Assembly (NCBI GenBank): GCA_025454375.1
Contig: JALOOO010000003.1
Coordinates: forward strand, 1 to 64,000
DNA: 64,000 bases
Direction: 5' to 3'
From: Leptolyngbya sp. Prado105
GTDB lineage: Bacteria > Cyanobacteriota > Cyanobacteriia > Leptolyngbyales > Leptolyngbyaceae
Shown: piece by piece, positions 6,959 to 15,345 of the stretch
How positions within the stretch are numbered: the stretch's first letter is position 1
How the letters are laid out: every line of letters begins with the position of its first letter
Position numbers and translations under genes: made by a program
The notes under the pieces: generated by a model
Databases searched by the model: none
The model's input: only the letters and a program-made list of their open reading frames with translations
What the model was told of the DNA's origin: nothing

Positions 6959-7474
6959 TTAGTTCTTGACGATGACTTCTGTCCCTAGGCTGACTTTTCC
7001 AAAAAGTTCTTCGACATCGCGGTTATACATGCGAATGCAGCCATGCGACGCTGCCGTTCCGACCGATTCAGGATTGGGTGTACCATGAAAGCCAATCCAG
7101 TTCTTGCCATCTGTCCAGAATCCAATCCAATATCTTCCTAAGGGATTCTCAGGATCTCCACCTGGAATGGTGTATCCCTTCATCGGATGAATCCAAGCAG
7201 GATTACGAATCATTTGTCGAACTTTGTAAGTCCCTGTTGGCGTTTCCCATCCAGCACGCCCGACTGCGATCGGATAGCTTTTCACCTTAGCATCGCCTCG
7301 ATAAACGCTGACTCGTTTCTGCTTCAATCGAATTTCCAATCGCATTGCCTGCGCTTTGGGTTGAGTTTCCGTCACTGGCTGGATCGAGGTTGGTGCTGAG
7401 AAGCTAGGCTGTGGGATCAAAATCGTTACACAAGCGAGTAAAGTTCCTACACACCAGATTTTTTTTCGCTGCAT
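6959..7474 (-). CDS. L,D-transpeptidase (YkuD domain), exported
   Basis: A 171-residue protein with an N-terminal signal sequence (1-27, WCVGTLLACVTILI then SFSA) and a complete YkuD domain. It has the catalytic HxnSHGCxR signature: His130 (IGFHG), then SHGCIRM with Cys146. The N-terminal part of the domain, LEIRLKQKRVSVYRG with ETPTGTYKV, is typical. These enzymes act in the periplasm, making 3-3 crosslinks in peptidoglycan or attaching proteins to it. The gene lies upstream of, and on the same strand as, the Ser/Thr/Pro-rich exported protein, with a 171-base gap, so co-transcription is uncertain. Confidence 0.9.
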   Translation of the reverse strand: MQRKKIWCVGTLLACVTILIPQPSFSAPTSIQPVTETQPKAQAMRLEIRLKQKRVSVYRGDAKVKSYPIAVGRAGWETPTGTYKVRQMIRNPAWIHPMKGYTIPGGDPENPLGRYWIGFWTDGKNWIGFHGTPNPESVGTAASHGCIRMYNRDVEELFGKVSLGTEVIVKN

Positions 7475-7643
7475 CAGTTTTAAGAGGTGACCTACGCTTA
7501 AGACAGAATCAAATTCATGTCTATCGTTTCATCTGTCATTAGCAGGAATATTTGAGATCCGAAGTCACAGAATTTAGAACACTTTGACTTCGGGAGATTA
7601 CGACTTGCGATATCATCGGGATCGATGCAAGAAGAGAAAACTT

Positions 7644-7937
7644 ATGTCTGAATCCATCAGTGAAGCCTTTTCGCCTGCGATCAGCGATCGAATCTGCGGT
7701 CACATGAACAAAGATCATGGCGATGCGGTTCTGGTTTATGCACAGTATTTTGGCAAGGTCAGTGAGGCAACTGCGGCTGAAATGAAATCGATTGATGCAA
7801 AAGGCATGGATCTTTCGGCACAGATAAATGGCGAAACCGTTCCTGTTCGAGTCAATTTCGATCGCACTTTGAAAGATTCAAAAGAAGCGCATGTAATTCT
7901 CGTAGAAATGCTGAAACGAGTTCGACCGAGCGACTAG
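7644..7937 (+). CDS. DUF2470 (HugZ C-terminal-like) protein
   Basis: A 97-residue stand-alone DUF2470 domain: ICGHMNKDHGDAVLVYAQYF near the start and GMDLSAQ plus VRVNFDRTLKDSKEAH later. In HugZ-type haem oxygenases and pyridoxamine-oxidase-like flavoproteins this domain follows the split-barrel domain and the HMNxDH motif lies near the haem or cofactor. Stand-alone copies are common in cyanobacteria and plants; the role is unproven. The ATG at 7644 was chosen because GAAGAGAA precedes it; the ORF-track start at 7584 adds residues not typical of the family. A T-tailed hairpin at 8029-8053 probably ends the transcript. Confidence 0.85.
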   Translation: MSESISEAFSPAISDRICGHMNKDHGDAVLVYAQYFGKVSEATAAEMKSIDAKGMDLSAQINGETVPVRVNFDRTLKDSKEAHVILVEMLKRVRPSD

Positions 7938-8028
7938 CTGACGAATCATAAAAGCTGCTTGTTCCTGAAGTTGTTCGATCCTGCGGCAATTTTGGGTATT
8001 CAAAGGGAGGGTAATCTGATGCTCTTCT

Positions 8029-8053
8029 GGGCGGACTGCGGTTCGCCCTTTTT
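8029..8053 (+). terminator. Rho-independent terminator, abutting the next gene's start
   Basis: GGGCGGAC (8029-8036), loop TGCG, GTTCGCCC (8041-8048), then TTTTT. The 8-bp stem has one G-T pair. It would end the DUF2470 transcript, yet it lies only 8 bases before the ATG at 8061 of the next gene. Confidence 0.75.
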
Positions 8054-8060
8054 CCTGTTT

Positions 8061-9161
8061 ATGGCTCACCACGTTTTTATCTTTCTCGAAATTTTCTCCT
8101 GTGAAGGCGGCATTCAATCTTATGTCAAAGACATTTTGCAAGCCTATTCACAACTCGAAACCGCAGATGCTGACATTTTTATCCTACGAGATGGAGTAGA
8201 GTTTGAGACTCCATTCGATCCGGATCAAATGCGATTCCACTGTTTTAAGACAAATTCTGCAAAACTTGGACGAGCAAAACTCGCGATCGCACTCTTCACG
8301 CATCTTTTAAGCCATCGTCCCGATCGAGTCTTCTGCGGGCACATTCACCTCGCGCCACTGGTCGAACTGCTCTGCAAACCCTTCGGCATTCCCTATACCG
8401 TTTTGACTTACGGAAAAGAAGTTTGGGAACCGTTACCCACTCGAAAACAAAAAGCCCTGCAAAATGCTGATCGCATTTGGGCAATTAGCCGATACTCCCG
8501 CGATCGGGCTTGTGAAGCGAATGGAATTGACCCAGAGCGTGTCGATTTTCTCTTTTGTGCTGTAGATGGCAAAACGTTTCATCCGCAAGCAAAAAATCCA
8601 GACTTAATTCAACGCTATCAGCTTGGAAATCATAAAGTTCTGATGACGGTCGCGCGATTGTGGTCAGGCGATCCCTATAAAGGAGTCGATGTAACAATTC
8701 GCGCTTTACCTGACATTCTAAAATCTTGTCCTGAAGTCAAGTATTTAGTAATTGGACGAGGAGATGATCAGCCAAGATTGCAAAAGCTTTCAGAGGAATT
8801 GGGTATCCGCGATCGCGTGGTCTTTGCCGGATTTGTTTCTTCAGAGGAATTACCTAGGCATTATTGCATAGCAGATGCGTATGTGATGCCTTCACAAGAA
8901 GGATTTGGCATTGTGTACTTAGAAGCGATGGCCTGTGGCGTTCCGGTGCTGTCAGGCGACTCTGATGGGTCGTCTGATCCCTTACAAAATGGGCGATTTG
9001 GCTGGCGAGTGCCCCATCGTGATCCAGGTGAAGTCGCGATCGCTTGTATCGAGATGCTCAAAGGGGAAGATCAACGCTGTAACGGGCACTGGCTCAGGCA
9101 AGAGAGCCTTGCGCTCTTCGATAAATCTGCCTTTGCTGAGCGACTCAAAGCGCTCTTGTAA
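8061..9161 (+). CDS. Glycosyltransferase family 4
   Basis: A 366-residue retaining GT-B glycosyltransferase. The N-terminal domain opens HVFIFLEIFSCEGGIQSYV with the glycine loop (EGGI) of GT4 enzymes; the C-terminal domain has the phosphate-binding stretch and EGFGIVYLEAMACGVPV, the EX7E-type motif for nucleotide-sugar binding. The ATG at 8061 gives the usual family N-terminus; an ATG at 8019 has a better ribosome binding site (GGGAGG) but would put the terminator hairpin inside the coding region. The gene precedes an HpsE-like glycosyltransferase, suggesting a joint role in exopolysaccharide assembly; donor and acceptor are unknown. Confidence 0.85.
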   Translation: MAHHVFIFLEIFSCEGGIQSYVKDILQAYSQLETADADIFILRDGVEFETPFDPDQMRFHCFKTNSAKLGRAKLAIALFTHLLSHRPDRVFCGHIHLAPLVELLCKPFGIPYTVLTYGKEVWEPLPTRKQKALQNADRIWAISRYSRDRACEANGIDPERVDFLFCAVDGKTFHPQAKNPDLIQRYQLGNHKVLMTVARLWSGDPYKGVDVTIRALPDILKSCPEVKYLVIGRGDDQPRLQKLSEELGIRDRVVFAGFVSSEELPRHYCIADAYVMPSQEGFGIVYLEAMACGVPVLSGDSDGSSDPLQNGRFGWRVPHRDPGEVAIACIEMLKGEDQRCNGHWLRQESLALFDKSAFAERLKALL

Positions 9162-9388
9162 GAATTTGATAAAGCCAGGGATTTGCTCGTAGAAATACGG
9201 AAACAATCTAGTAAGTTGAATCATAATGCTGGAATCGATAGAGGCAGGTTGCCCCCCTTCAGCAATTTCTGTCGATCCATTCAGACATGATTTGCAGTGG
9301 AACTGAAAAATTGTGGTCTAATGAAGCACTTGTTTTTTGCGATCAATTTTTTTGACGCTCTTTTGCTGTCTTATCAACTTTGACTCCT

Positions 9389-10399
9389 ATGATTGACTTT
9401 ACGATCGCGATTCGTACCTACAATCGTGCGTCTAATTTGCCATTGCTACTTGAGCAGCTACAGACTCAAATGAAAATGCAAGGCATTCGCTGGGAGGTAT
9501 TAATCGTCAATAACAATAGCACCGACAATACCTCTGAAATTATTCAGCAGTACCAGCAAAAATGGCAGGGTGAGGCTCCGTTAAGATCCGTTCTAGAACT
9601 GCGCCAAGGTGCGGCAATTGCAAGACGACGCGCGATTGAAGAAGCGCGAGGAAAATGGGTTGGCTTTGTCGATGATGACGCAATTCCAACACCAACCTGG
9701 ATTCAAGATGCCTTTGAATTTGCAGAGTCGCGCCCTCAAATCGCCGCCTTTAGTGGACAGATTATTCCAGAGTATGAGAGTGACCCTTTGCCGTCGTTCG
9801 ATCGCATTGCCTATCACATGCCTGTGATGATGAATCCGGATCAATTTTGCTATCAGCAGCATCCAAAGTGGGGCTATCCCGAAGGTGTCGGTTTAGTGAT
9901 TCGACGAGAAGCTTGGCTCAAACATGTTCCGCCTTATCAAATGATTCAAGGACCAGTGAAATCAGGCTTCGCCCTCAAAGGCGAAGAAGTTGAAGCCCTC
10001 TCGCATCTTTACCAAACCGACTGGGAGATTTGGTATAACGGCAAAATGTCGATCGTGCATCGCATTCCCACAGAACGATTAGAGCGTAACTATTTGCTGA
10101 ATTTTTTCCGAGTAATTGGCTTGAGCCAGCACCGCTTTCGGATGTTACGCCTCAGACCTTGGGAACGCCCGTTCTTTTTCCCGCTGTTTATTGCCAATGA
10201 TCTGCGGCGAATTCTGATTCACTATCTCAAGTACCATCATCTATTCGGTGCAGATATTGCGGTGGATTGCGAGTGGCAGTTGGCAGTGCATCGATTGATT
10301 AGCCCGATCTATATTTGGTCGAATTTGCTGAAATATTGGACGTTAGTGCCCGAAGAGCGATCGTTACCGCAACCTACACAAGCGCCTTCGCATTCCTAA
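9389..10399 (+). CDS. GT2 glycosyltransferase, HpsE-like (hormogonium polysaccharide type)
   Basis: A 336-residue family 2 glycosyltransferase. The GT-A domain begins DFTIAIRTYNRASNLPLLL, has VNNNSTDNT for the nucleotide, the conserved QGAAIARRRAI stretch, and the metal-binding FVDDDAIP. The later GYPEGVGLVIRREAW and GEEVEAL positions fit the acceptor and base region. Overall it resembles HpsE, a glycosyltransferase of the hormogonium polysaccharide locus in filamentous cyanobacteria; that name is by resemblance only. The ATG at 9389 is preferred over a TTG at 9380. No other hps gene is adjacent except the GT4 gene upstream. Confidence 0.8.
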   Translation: MIDFTIAIRTYNRASNLPLLLEQLQTQMKMQGIRWEVLIVNNNSTDNTSEIIQQYQQKWQGEAPLRSVLELRQGAAIARRRAIEEARGKWVGFVDDDAIPTPTWIQDAFEFAESRPQIAAFSGQIIPEYESDPLPSFDRIAYHMPVMMNPDQFCYQQHPKWGYPEGVGLVIRREAWLKHVPPYQMIQGPVKSGFALKGEEVEALSHLYQTDWEIWYNGKMSIVHRIPTERLERNYLLNFFRVIGLSQHRFRMLRLRPWERPFFFPLFIANDLRRILIHYLKYHHLFGADIAVDCEWQLAVHRLISPIYIWSNLLKYWTLVPEERSLPQPTQAPSHS

Positions 10400-10415
10400 A
10401 CTGACTCGATAAAAA

Positions 10416-10445
10416 CGCCCCTGACTTTAATCAAAGCCAGGGGCG
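10416..10445. terminator. Bidirectional terminator between the HpsE-like gene and gap2
   Basis: CGCCCCTGACTTT (10416-10428) pairs with AAAGCCAGGGGCG (10433-10445) with one mismatch and loop AATC. It is preceded on the plus strand by AAAAA, which becomes a T run for the minus-strand gap2 transcript. Confidence 0.8.
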
Positions 10446-10469
10446 AATCAAATCAGAAAAAGGAATATC

Positions 10470-11483
10470 TTACTTTTTCCAGTTCTTCGCAACAACTTCC
10501 GCTAGGTCTACAACGCGCTGAGAATAGCCCCACTCGTTGTCATACCAAGCGACAACTTTCACCATATCGCCGCCCATGACCATCGTCAAAGCAGCATCAA
10601 TGATCGAAGATTCATCGGTTCCAGCGTGATCACTCGACACCAAAGGCAGATCGCAATACTTGAGAACGCCTTTCATCGTCGTCTCAGCCGCTTCCTTCAT
10701 TACCGAATTTACTTGTTCTGCGATCGTATTTTTCTCAACTTGCACCACCAAGTCCACAACTGACACATTCGGAGTCGGAACCCGCAACGCAATCCCGTTC
10801 AGCTTGCCCGCCAATTCAGGGAGAACCAACGCGACCGCTTTTGCAGCACCCGTCGAAGTTGGCACAATATTAATGGCTGCTGCGCGCGCGCGACGCAAAT
10901 CCCGGTGACTGGCATCGAGAATCCGCTGATCCCCGGTGTAGCTGTGGGTCGTGGTCATCGTGCCCTTGATAATGCCAAAATTGTCATTCAGCACTTTCGC
11001 GATCGGAGCCAAACAGTTTGTCGTGCAACTCGCGTTACTAATGATGTTGTGTTTGTCGTGATCATACTCGTGATCATTCACACCCACGACGAAGGTTCCA
11101 TCTTCGTTCTTTCCGGGAGCAGTGATCAGAACCTTTTTTGCACCCGCATTCAGGTGTTTCGTTGCACCCTCTTTCGAGATAAATACGCCCGTCGATTCAA
11201 TGATCAAATCGATGTCCCATTCTCCCCAAGGAAGATTTTCAGGATTGCGATCGGACGTACATTTAATCACGTTCCCATTCACCGTGATGGTGTTTTCGTC
11301 TGCGCTCACATCGCCAGAAAACTTGCCCAGCATGGAATCATACTTGATCAAATGAGCGTTGGTTCTGGGATCGGACGTGTCATTGATTGCGACCAATTCT
11401 AGTCCTGTCGTTTGCCGCCCTGCCCAGCACCGCAAAAAGTTGCGTCCAATGCGTCCAAAGCCGTTGATCGCTACTCTAACCAC
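10470..11483 (-). CDS. gap2: Glyceraldehyde-3-phosphate dehydrogenase, photosynthetic type (Gap2)
   Basis: A 337-residue type I GAPDH. It has the Rossmann start [13 protein letters not shown] (7-19), the catalytic [10 protein letters not shown] with Cys153, and the [10 protein letters not shown]-terminal motif. Length and sequence match cyanobacterial Gap2, the NADP(H)/NAD(H)-using homotetramer that reduces 1,3-bisphosphoglycerate in the Calvin cycle and gluconeogenesis. It starts at GTG (11481-11483), with GAGGG about 9 bases upstream, giving [10 protein letters not shown] as in relatives. A large 818-bp intergenic space separates it from the divergent murC gene, leaving room for light or redox regulation that I cannot read directly. 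Confidence 0.97.
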   Translation of the reverse strand: MVRVAINGFGRIGRNFLRCWAGRQTTGLELVAINDTSDPRTNAHLIKYDSMLGKFSGDVSADENTITVNGNVIKCTSDRNPENLPWGEWDIDLIIESTGVFISKEGATKHLNAGAKKVLITAPGKNEDGTFVVGVNDHEYDHDKHNIISNASCTTNCLAPIAKVLNDNFGIIKGTMTTTHSYTGDQRILDASHRDLRRARAAAINIVPTSTGAAKAVALVLPELAGKLNGIALRVPTPNVSVVDLVVQVEKNTIAEQVNSVMKEAAETTMKGVLKYCDLPLVSSDHAGTDESSIIDAALTMVMGGDMVKVVAWYDNEWGYSQRVVDLAEVVAKNWKK

Positions 11484-12301
11484 TGCGTCTTGCCCTCTGA
11501 ATATAAATACCTATTGATGCAGACATCATACCGTAAAAGATTGCGCTCAACTCAACTCAAAATCAATCTGGGATCAAGAGAGGGGGACAGGGGGAACGGA
11601 GGCAGTGGCGACGATTGACCTTCAACTTCAGAATAGGGGAGCGCGCACTCCCGCCCCTCCTTGTCAAATCCGTAACCGGAAGAATACTTCTAAATGAAAG
11701 GGAGAGTCCCTTCATGCTTTTGGGATCGTTACTGGCTCAAGCAGCAGTTGGAATCTCAGTATTTAACGAAGGATATGTTCCTTTTGATATCCGGGCAATT
11801 GAAGCGAATAAAAAAGGAGATGCCAATTCAAAATAGTTGTGGCAGAATTTGTAGCGACTCTTCCAATGTAATTTGGTGAAAAATTTGGGAAATGAAGGCA
11901 AATCTAAGAAAAAGGTACAAAATTAAATCACGATCGAGTCGAGAATCAATGTGGATTCGCGCTAAATAAGTTGAGCATATTTATTTCAAAGGTTTAGCGA
12001 CTTAGAGACAGAGATTAACGCTTGAATTCATTGACAGATTGCAGGCTGCAATTCAATTATTAAAAAGTTGTTTTTTGTCAGGAATCAAAGCTGGTCGGCT
12101 TGTATCTCGTTGATTACAGCTTGTTTTCATAGCAGACTCTCCAATTAAGAGCGTTCAGACTAAAATTATTTTGAACTGTTCTAAAGGGTCAGAATTTAGA
12201 TAAGCGAATTTGCTATCAAAATGTTTTCTATTACCGTATCGGTAAAAGAAGATCCTTGATATGATAGCGCGTGACATTGGTGTGGTGTTTAAGGAGCAAA
12301 A
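11484..12301. other. Long divergent intergenic region, gap2-murC
   Basis: No credible gene was found in these 818 bases; the track's ORFs here lack ribosome binding sites and recognisable motifs. Visible structure: a possible gap2 -10 box TATGAT on the minus strand (11525-11530); an imperfect hairpin ATGAAAGGGA-GAG-TCCCTTCAT near 11693-11714; a G-rich run AGAGAGGGGGACAGGGGG near 11578; and the TTACCGTATCGGTAA dyad upstream of murC. Most of 11840-12230 is AT-rich with no pattern I can name. An unannotated small RNA is possible but not shown. Confidence 0.5.
12231..12265 (+). promoter_or_regulatory. Candidate murC promoter with a dyad operator-like site
   Basis: TATGAT (12260-12265) is a good -10 hexamer 37 bases before the murC ATG. 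Where a -35 box would sit there is instead a palindrome, TTACCG-TAT-CGGTAA (12231-12245), six-base arms around a three-base centre. A symmetric site at that distance suggests a dimeric regulator. The ribosome binding site AAGGAG follows at about 12290. Confidence 0.4.
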
Positions 12302-13795
12302 ATGCTGAGTTCCGTTGACTTCAGCGGCAGACCATTTCATTTCATCGGCATTGGTGGAATCGGAATGTCAGCCCTAGCTTATGTCTTGTTAGACCGTGAG
12401 TTACCTGTTTCTGGTTCAGATCTACGATCGAGCCACATTACTGAACGACTGCGAAGCTTGGGCGCGCAGATTTTCATCGGACAAGATGCCTCAAATTTAG
12501 AGTCCTATCGCGTGCGATCGCAGGTTGCACAGCCCGTTGCAGCAGGAGCAAACGTAGTAACATTGCCTCCCCTAGTGCATCAAGATTTAGGGCATCAAGA
12601 TTTGCCACAGGTAATTTGCTCGACTGCGATCAATTCGGCGAATCCTGAATATCGCGCTGCATTAGAGTTAGGGTGTACGATTTTTCACCGCTCTGATCTG
12701 CTTGCTGCATTGATTCGAGAGTATCGTAGCATCGCTGTTGCCGGAACGCATGGAAAGACCACGACGAGCAGCATGATCAGCTATATGCTGTACAACGCGA
12801 ATCTCGATCCGACAGTGATTGTGGGAGGAGAGGTCAAGGCGTGGCAAGGAAATGCTCGCATCGGACATGGCGAATATTTAGTGGCTGAAGCGGATGAATC
12901 TGACGGCTCACTCGTCAAATTTGCACCTTATATTGGCATTGTTACGAATGCGGAGTTAGACCACCCCGATCACTACAGCAATTTGGATCAAGTGGTTGAG
13001 ACCTTCCAGACTTTCGCCAATCAGTGTCAAGTGACGATCGGATCGATCGATTGCGAAACGGTTCGCGATCGCATTAAACCTAGCATTACTTATAGTCTCG
13101 ATCCTACTACCCAAGCAGACTACACCGTTGATCAAATTCACTATCAGGGCGATGGAACCACTGCGAGAGTTTGGGAACGCGGACAGGTGCTAGGAGAAAT
13201 CAACCTCCAGGTTTTGGGACAGCACAATCTGAGTAATGCACTGGCAGCGATTGCGGTCGGGCGGTTGATTGGCTTAGAGTTTAGTACCATTGCAAGCACG
13301 ATCGCTCCATTTGAAGGAGCGCGACGGCGATTTGAGCATCGCGGCAATTTTAACGACATTTTATTTATTGATGACTACGCGCATCATCCGAGCGAGTTGC
13401 GGGTCACACTAGAGGCAGCAAGATTACAAGCAAGCAAGCAAGTTCCTCATCGCCGAGTCGTCGCCATCTTTCAACCCCACCGCTACAGCCGCACCCAAAC
13501 ATTTTTAGCAGAATTTGCGGAGTCCTTTGGGTATGCTGATGTAGTTATTCTCAGTGATATTTACAGCGCTGGAGAAGCGAATCCAGGCGACATTAGCGGG
13601 CAGATCCTTGCTGATCTTGTCGCAACTTATCATTCATGTGTGCATTACCAACCGTCACTCTCCGCGATGGGAGATTTCCTAAATAAACTCCTTATGCCGG
13701 GAGATTTAGCGATTTTTCTAGGGGCTGGAAATTTGAATCAAATTATTCCAGACGTGATGGCGGCTCAACAACGAGTTGAAAAGGCGGCTTCCTAG
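12302..13795 (+). CDS. murC: UDP-N-acetylmuramate--L-alanine ligase
   Basis: A 497-residue Mur ligase that adds L-alanine to UDP-MurNAc using ATP, the first amino acid step of peptidoglycan synthesis in the cytoplasm. The N-terminal UDP-binding domain has GIGGIGMSALA (16-26); the ATPase loop is GTHGKTTT (148-155); DDYAHHPSE and QPHRYSRT mark the C-terminal domain. It is slightly longer than E. coli MurC (491), with an apparent insertion around residues 70-103 in the first domain. AAGGAG precedes the ATG by about 7 bases. murB follows 113 bases later on the same strand, as in many cyanobacteria. Confidence 0.97.
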   Translation: MLSSVDFSGRPFHFIGIGGIGMSALAYVLLDRELPVSGSDLRSSHITERLRSLGAQIFIGQDASNLESYRVRSQVAQPVAAGANVVTLPPLVHQDLGHQDLPQVICSTAINSANPEYRAALELGCTIFHRSDLLAALIREYRSIAVAGTHGKTTTSSMISYMLYNANLDPTVIVGGEVKAWQGNARIGHGEYLVAEADESDGSLVKFAPYIGIVTNAELDHPDHYSNLDQVVETFQTFANQCQVTIGSIDCETVRDRIKPSITYSLDPTTQADYTVDQIHYQGDGTTARVWERGQVLGEINLQVLGQHNLSNALAAIAVGRLIGLEFSTIASTIAPFEGARRRFEHRGNFNDILFIDDYAHHPSELRVTLEAARLQASKQVPHRRVVAIFQPHRYSRTQTFLAEFAESFGYADVVILSDIYSAGEANPGDISGQILADLVATYHSCVHYQPSLSAMGDFLNKLLMPGDLAIFLGAGNLNQIIPDVMAAQQRVEKAAS

Positions 13796-13908
13796 AAACT
13801 TCTTTTTTTGTGTTGAATGCGATGTGAGATCTGAACCGTGATTTCTAATGACATTTCTAATGACATTGCGGTGAGGATCTCAGGTTAAAGCTTACCTGTA
13901 GCAATGTT

Positions 13909-14907
13909 ATGACACTCTCTATTGATTCCCGGACGATTCATTCACCTGTGATTTCGGATTTCTCTCGCAAGTCTGCTTTGGCTCCGGCTAAAACTGCCCG
14001 TAAGATACTCACTCTTCCGCTTCCTGGTACTGGCGCTGTGTTGAAAGCCAATGTTCCCCTCGCCTCGCTCACTTCTTTCCGGGTTGGTGGTCCTGCCGAA
14101 TGGTATGCCGCTCCCCGCACGACGGAAGAATTACAGGCGAGTTTAGCATGGGCACATTCTCAAGGCGTTCCCGTTACAATGCTGGGGGCTGGCTCGAATT
14201 TACTGGTGAGTGATGCTGGATTGCCGGGACTTGTGATTTCGACTCGACATTTGAGACTCTCTAAGTTTGATGATGCAACGGGTCAGGCGACGGTTGGAGC
14301 GGGTGAACCGCTGCCGAGACTTGCCTGGAAACTCGCCGATCGAGGATGGCAAGGATTTGAATGGGCGGTTGGCATTCCAGGAACGGTGGGCGGGGCTGTG
14401 GTGATGAATGCAGGCGCTCACAGTAGCAGCATTTCAGATATCTTAGTGAATGCCACGATCGTACTTCCGAATGGTGAGATCCAGATGCTCACGCCTGAAG
14501 CGTTGCAGTATGAATATCGCACTTCAGCGCTGCAAGGAAGCGCGCGCTATGTCACGCATGCAACTTTCCAATTGAAGCCGGGAGCCGATCCAACCGCCGT
14601 AAATGCGGTCACTGCAAGCCATAAGCAGCAGCGGCAAAATAGTCAGCCGTATCACTTACCAAGTTGCGGAAGTGTTTTTCGCAATCCAGATGCTTACAAA
14701 GCAGGTTGGCTCATTGAGCAGGTGGGACTGAAGGGACACCAGATTGGCGGCGCTCAAGTGGCTCAGCGACATGCAAATTTCATCCTGAATTGCGGCGGCG
14801 CAACTGCTTCTGATATTTTCGAGTTAATTCATCATGTCCAGCAATGCGTGCATCAAGAATGGTCACTCTTGCTTGAACCAGAAGTAAAAATGCTGGGTGA
14901 GTTCTAA
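13909..14907 (+). CDS. murB: UDP-N-acetylenolpyruvoylglucosamine reductase
   Basis: A 332-residue FAD enzyme that reduces UDP-GlcNAc-enolpyruvate to UDP-MurNAc with NADPH. It has the FAD-binding PCMH core: TSFRVGGPAEWYA, LGAGSNLLVSDAGLPGLVI, and GIPGTVGGAVVMNAGAH. The catalytic region SCGSVFRNP (serine proton donor) and GLKGHQIGGAQVA identify a type II MurB. The N-terminus carries about 40 extra residues before the core, which look poorly conserved; an internal start is possible but no better ribosome binding site was seen. It lies downstream of murC, the next enzyme in the pathway, and ends at a T-tailed terminator. Confidence 0.96.
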   Translation: MTLSIDSRTIHSPVISDFSRKSALAPAKTARKILTLPLPGTGAVLKANVPLASLTSFRVGGPAEWYAAPRTTEELQASLAWAHSQGVPVTMLGAGSNLLVSDAGLPGLVISTRHLRLSKFDDATGQATVGAGEPLPRLAWKLADRGWQGFEWAVGIPGTVGGAVVMNAGAHSSSISDILVNATIVLPNGEIQMLTPEALQYEYRTSALQGSARYVTHATFQLKPGADPTAVNAVTASHKQQRQNSQPYHLPSCGSVFRNPDAYKAGWLIEQVGLKGHQIGGAQVAQRHANFILNCGGATASDIFELIHHVQQCVHQEWSLLLEPEVKMLGEF

Positions 14908-14930
14908 CCCATTTTTCGATCCAACCTTTG

Positions 14931-14966
14931 AATCCCCTAACTCTTCAGAGTCAGGGGATTTTTATT
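14931..14966 (+). terminator. Rho-independent terminator after murB
   Basis: AATCCCCTAACTC (14931-14943), loop TTCA, GAGTCAGGGGATT (14948-14960) with one mismatch, then TTTATTT. Confidence 0.85.
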
Positions 14967-14988
14967 TGCTTCAAAAAATTAGCTGACC

Positions 14989-15174
14989 CTAGACATCTGC
15001 TGCCCCTTCTGAGACGCGGGTATCGCCTTCAGCGTTCCCGTCGCTCTCATCGCGGTTCCCATCCCGTCTGCCTCGATTTCCGAAGCGACCTGTATTCGTG
15101 CGCTTACGGAACTTCCGCGCGTAAGCTTGGTTACGCAGAGCTTTCTCTTTCTTTTGGTTGCGGCGCTTAGCCAT
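14989..15174 (-). CDS. Small highly basic conserved-type protein
   Basis: A 61-residue protein starting MAKRRNQKKEKALRNQAYARKFRKR, with about half of the first 25 residues Lys or Arg, then a Gly/Asn/Arg segment and an acidic tail (DESDGNAEGD). The basic start suggests RNA or ribosome binding, but I do not recognise a named family. On the minus strand the ATG is preceded by GGGG about 5 bases upstream. It ends just after the murB terminator, convergent with murB, and is likely a single-gene unit. Confidence 0.65.
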   Translation of the reverse strand: MAKRRNQKKEKALRNQAYARKFRKRTNTGRFGNRGRRDGNRDESDGNAEGDTRVSEGAADV

Positions 15175-15345
15175 TGTTTACCCCTTAACTTGACACGTTC
15201 TTTGCTGTAAATAAATGAGACGCAGTTGACGATTATATTCCATTATTGGAGGCTTTTTCTAGTCTCCGAAACGGTTTTCTTTAAATCGAAACCGTAATCC
15301 AGACTACAGCTTAGCTCGAATATTGCAATTGTGAAGATGAAAAAT

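Noticed and set aside
10905-11402. 165-residue plus-strand ORF opposite gap2
   Set aside because: Shadow of the strongly conserved gap2 coding sequence.
11615-11836. 73-residue ORF in the gap2-murC intergenic region
   Set aside because: No ribosome binding site, no recognisable motif, and its course crosses small hairpins; not supported as a gene.
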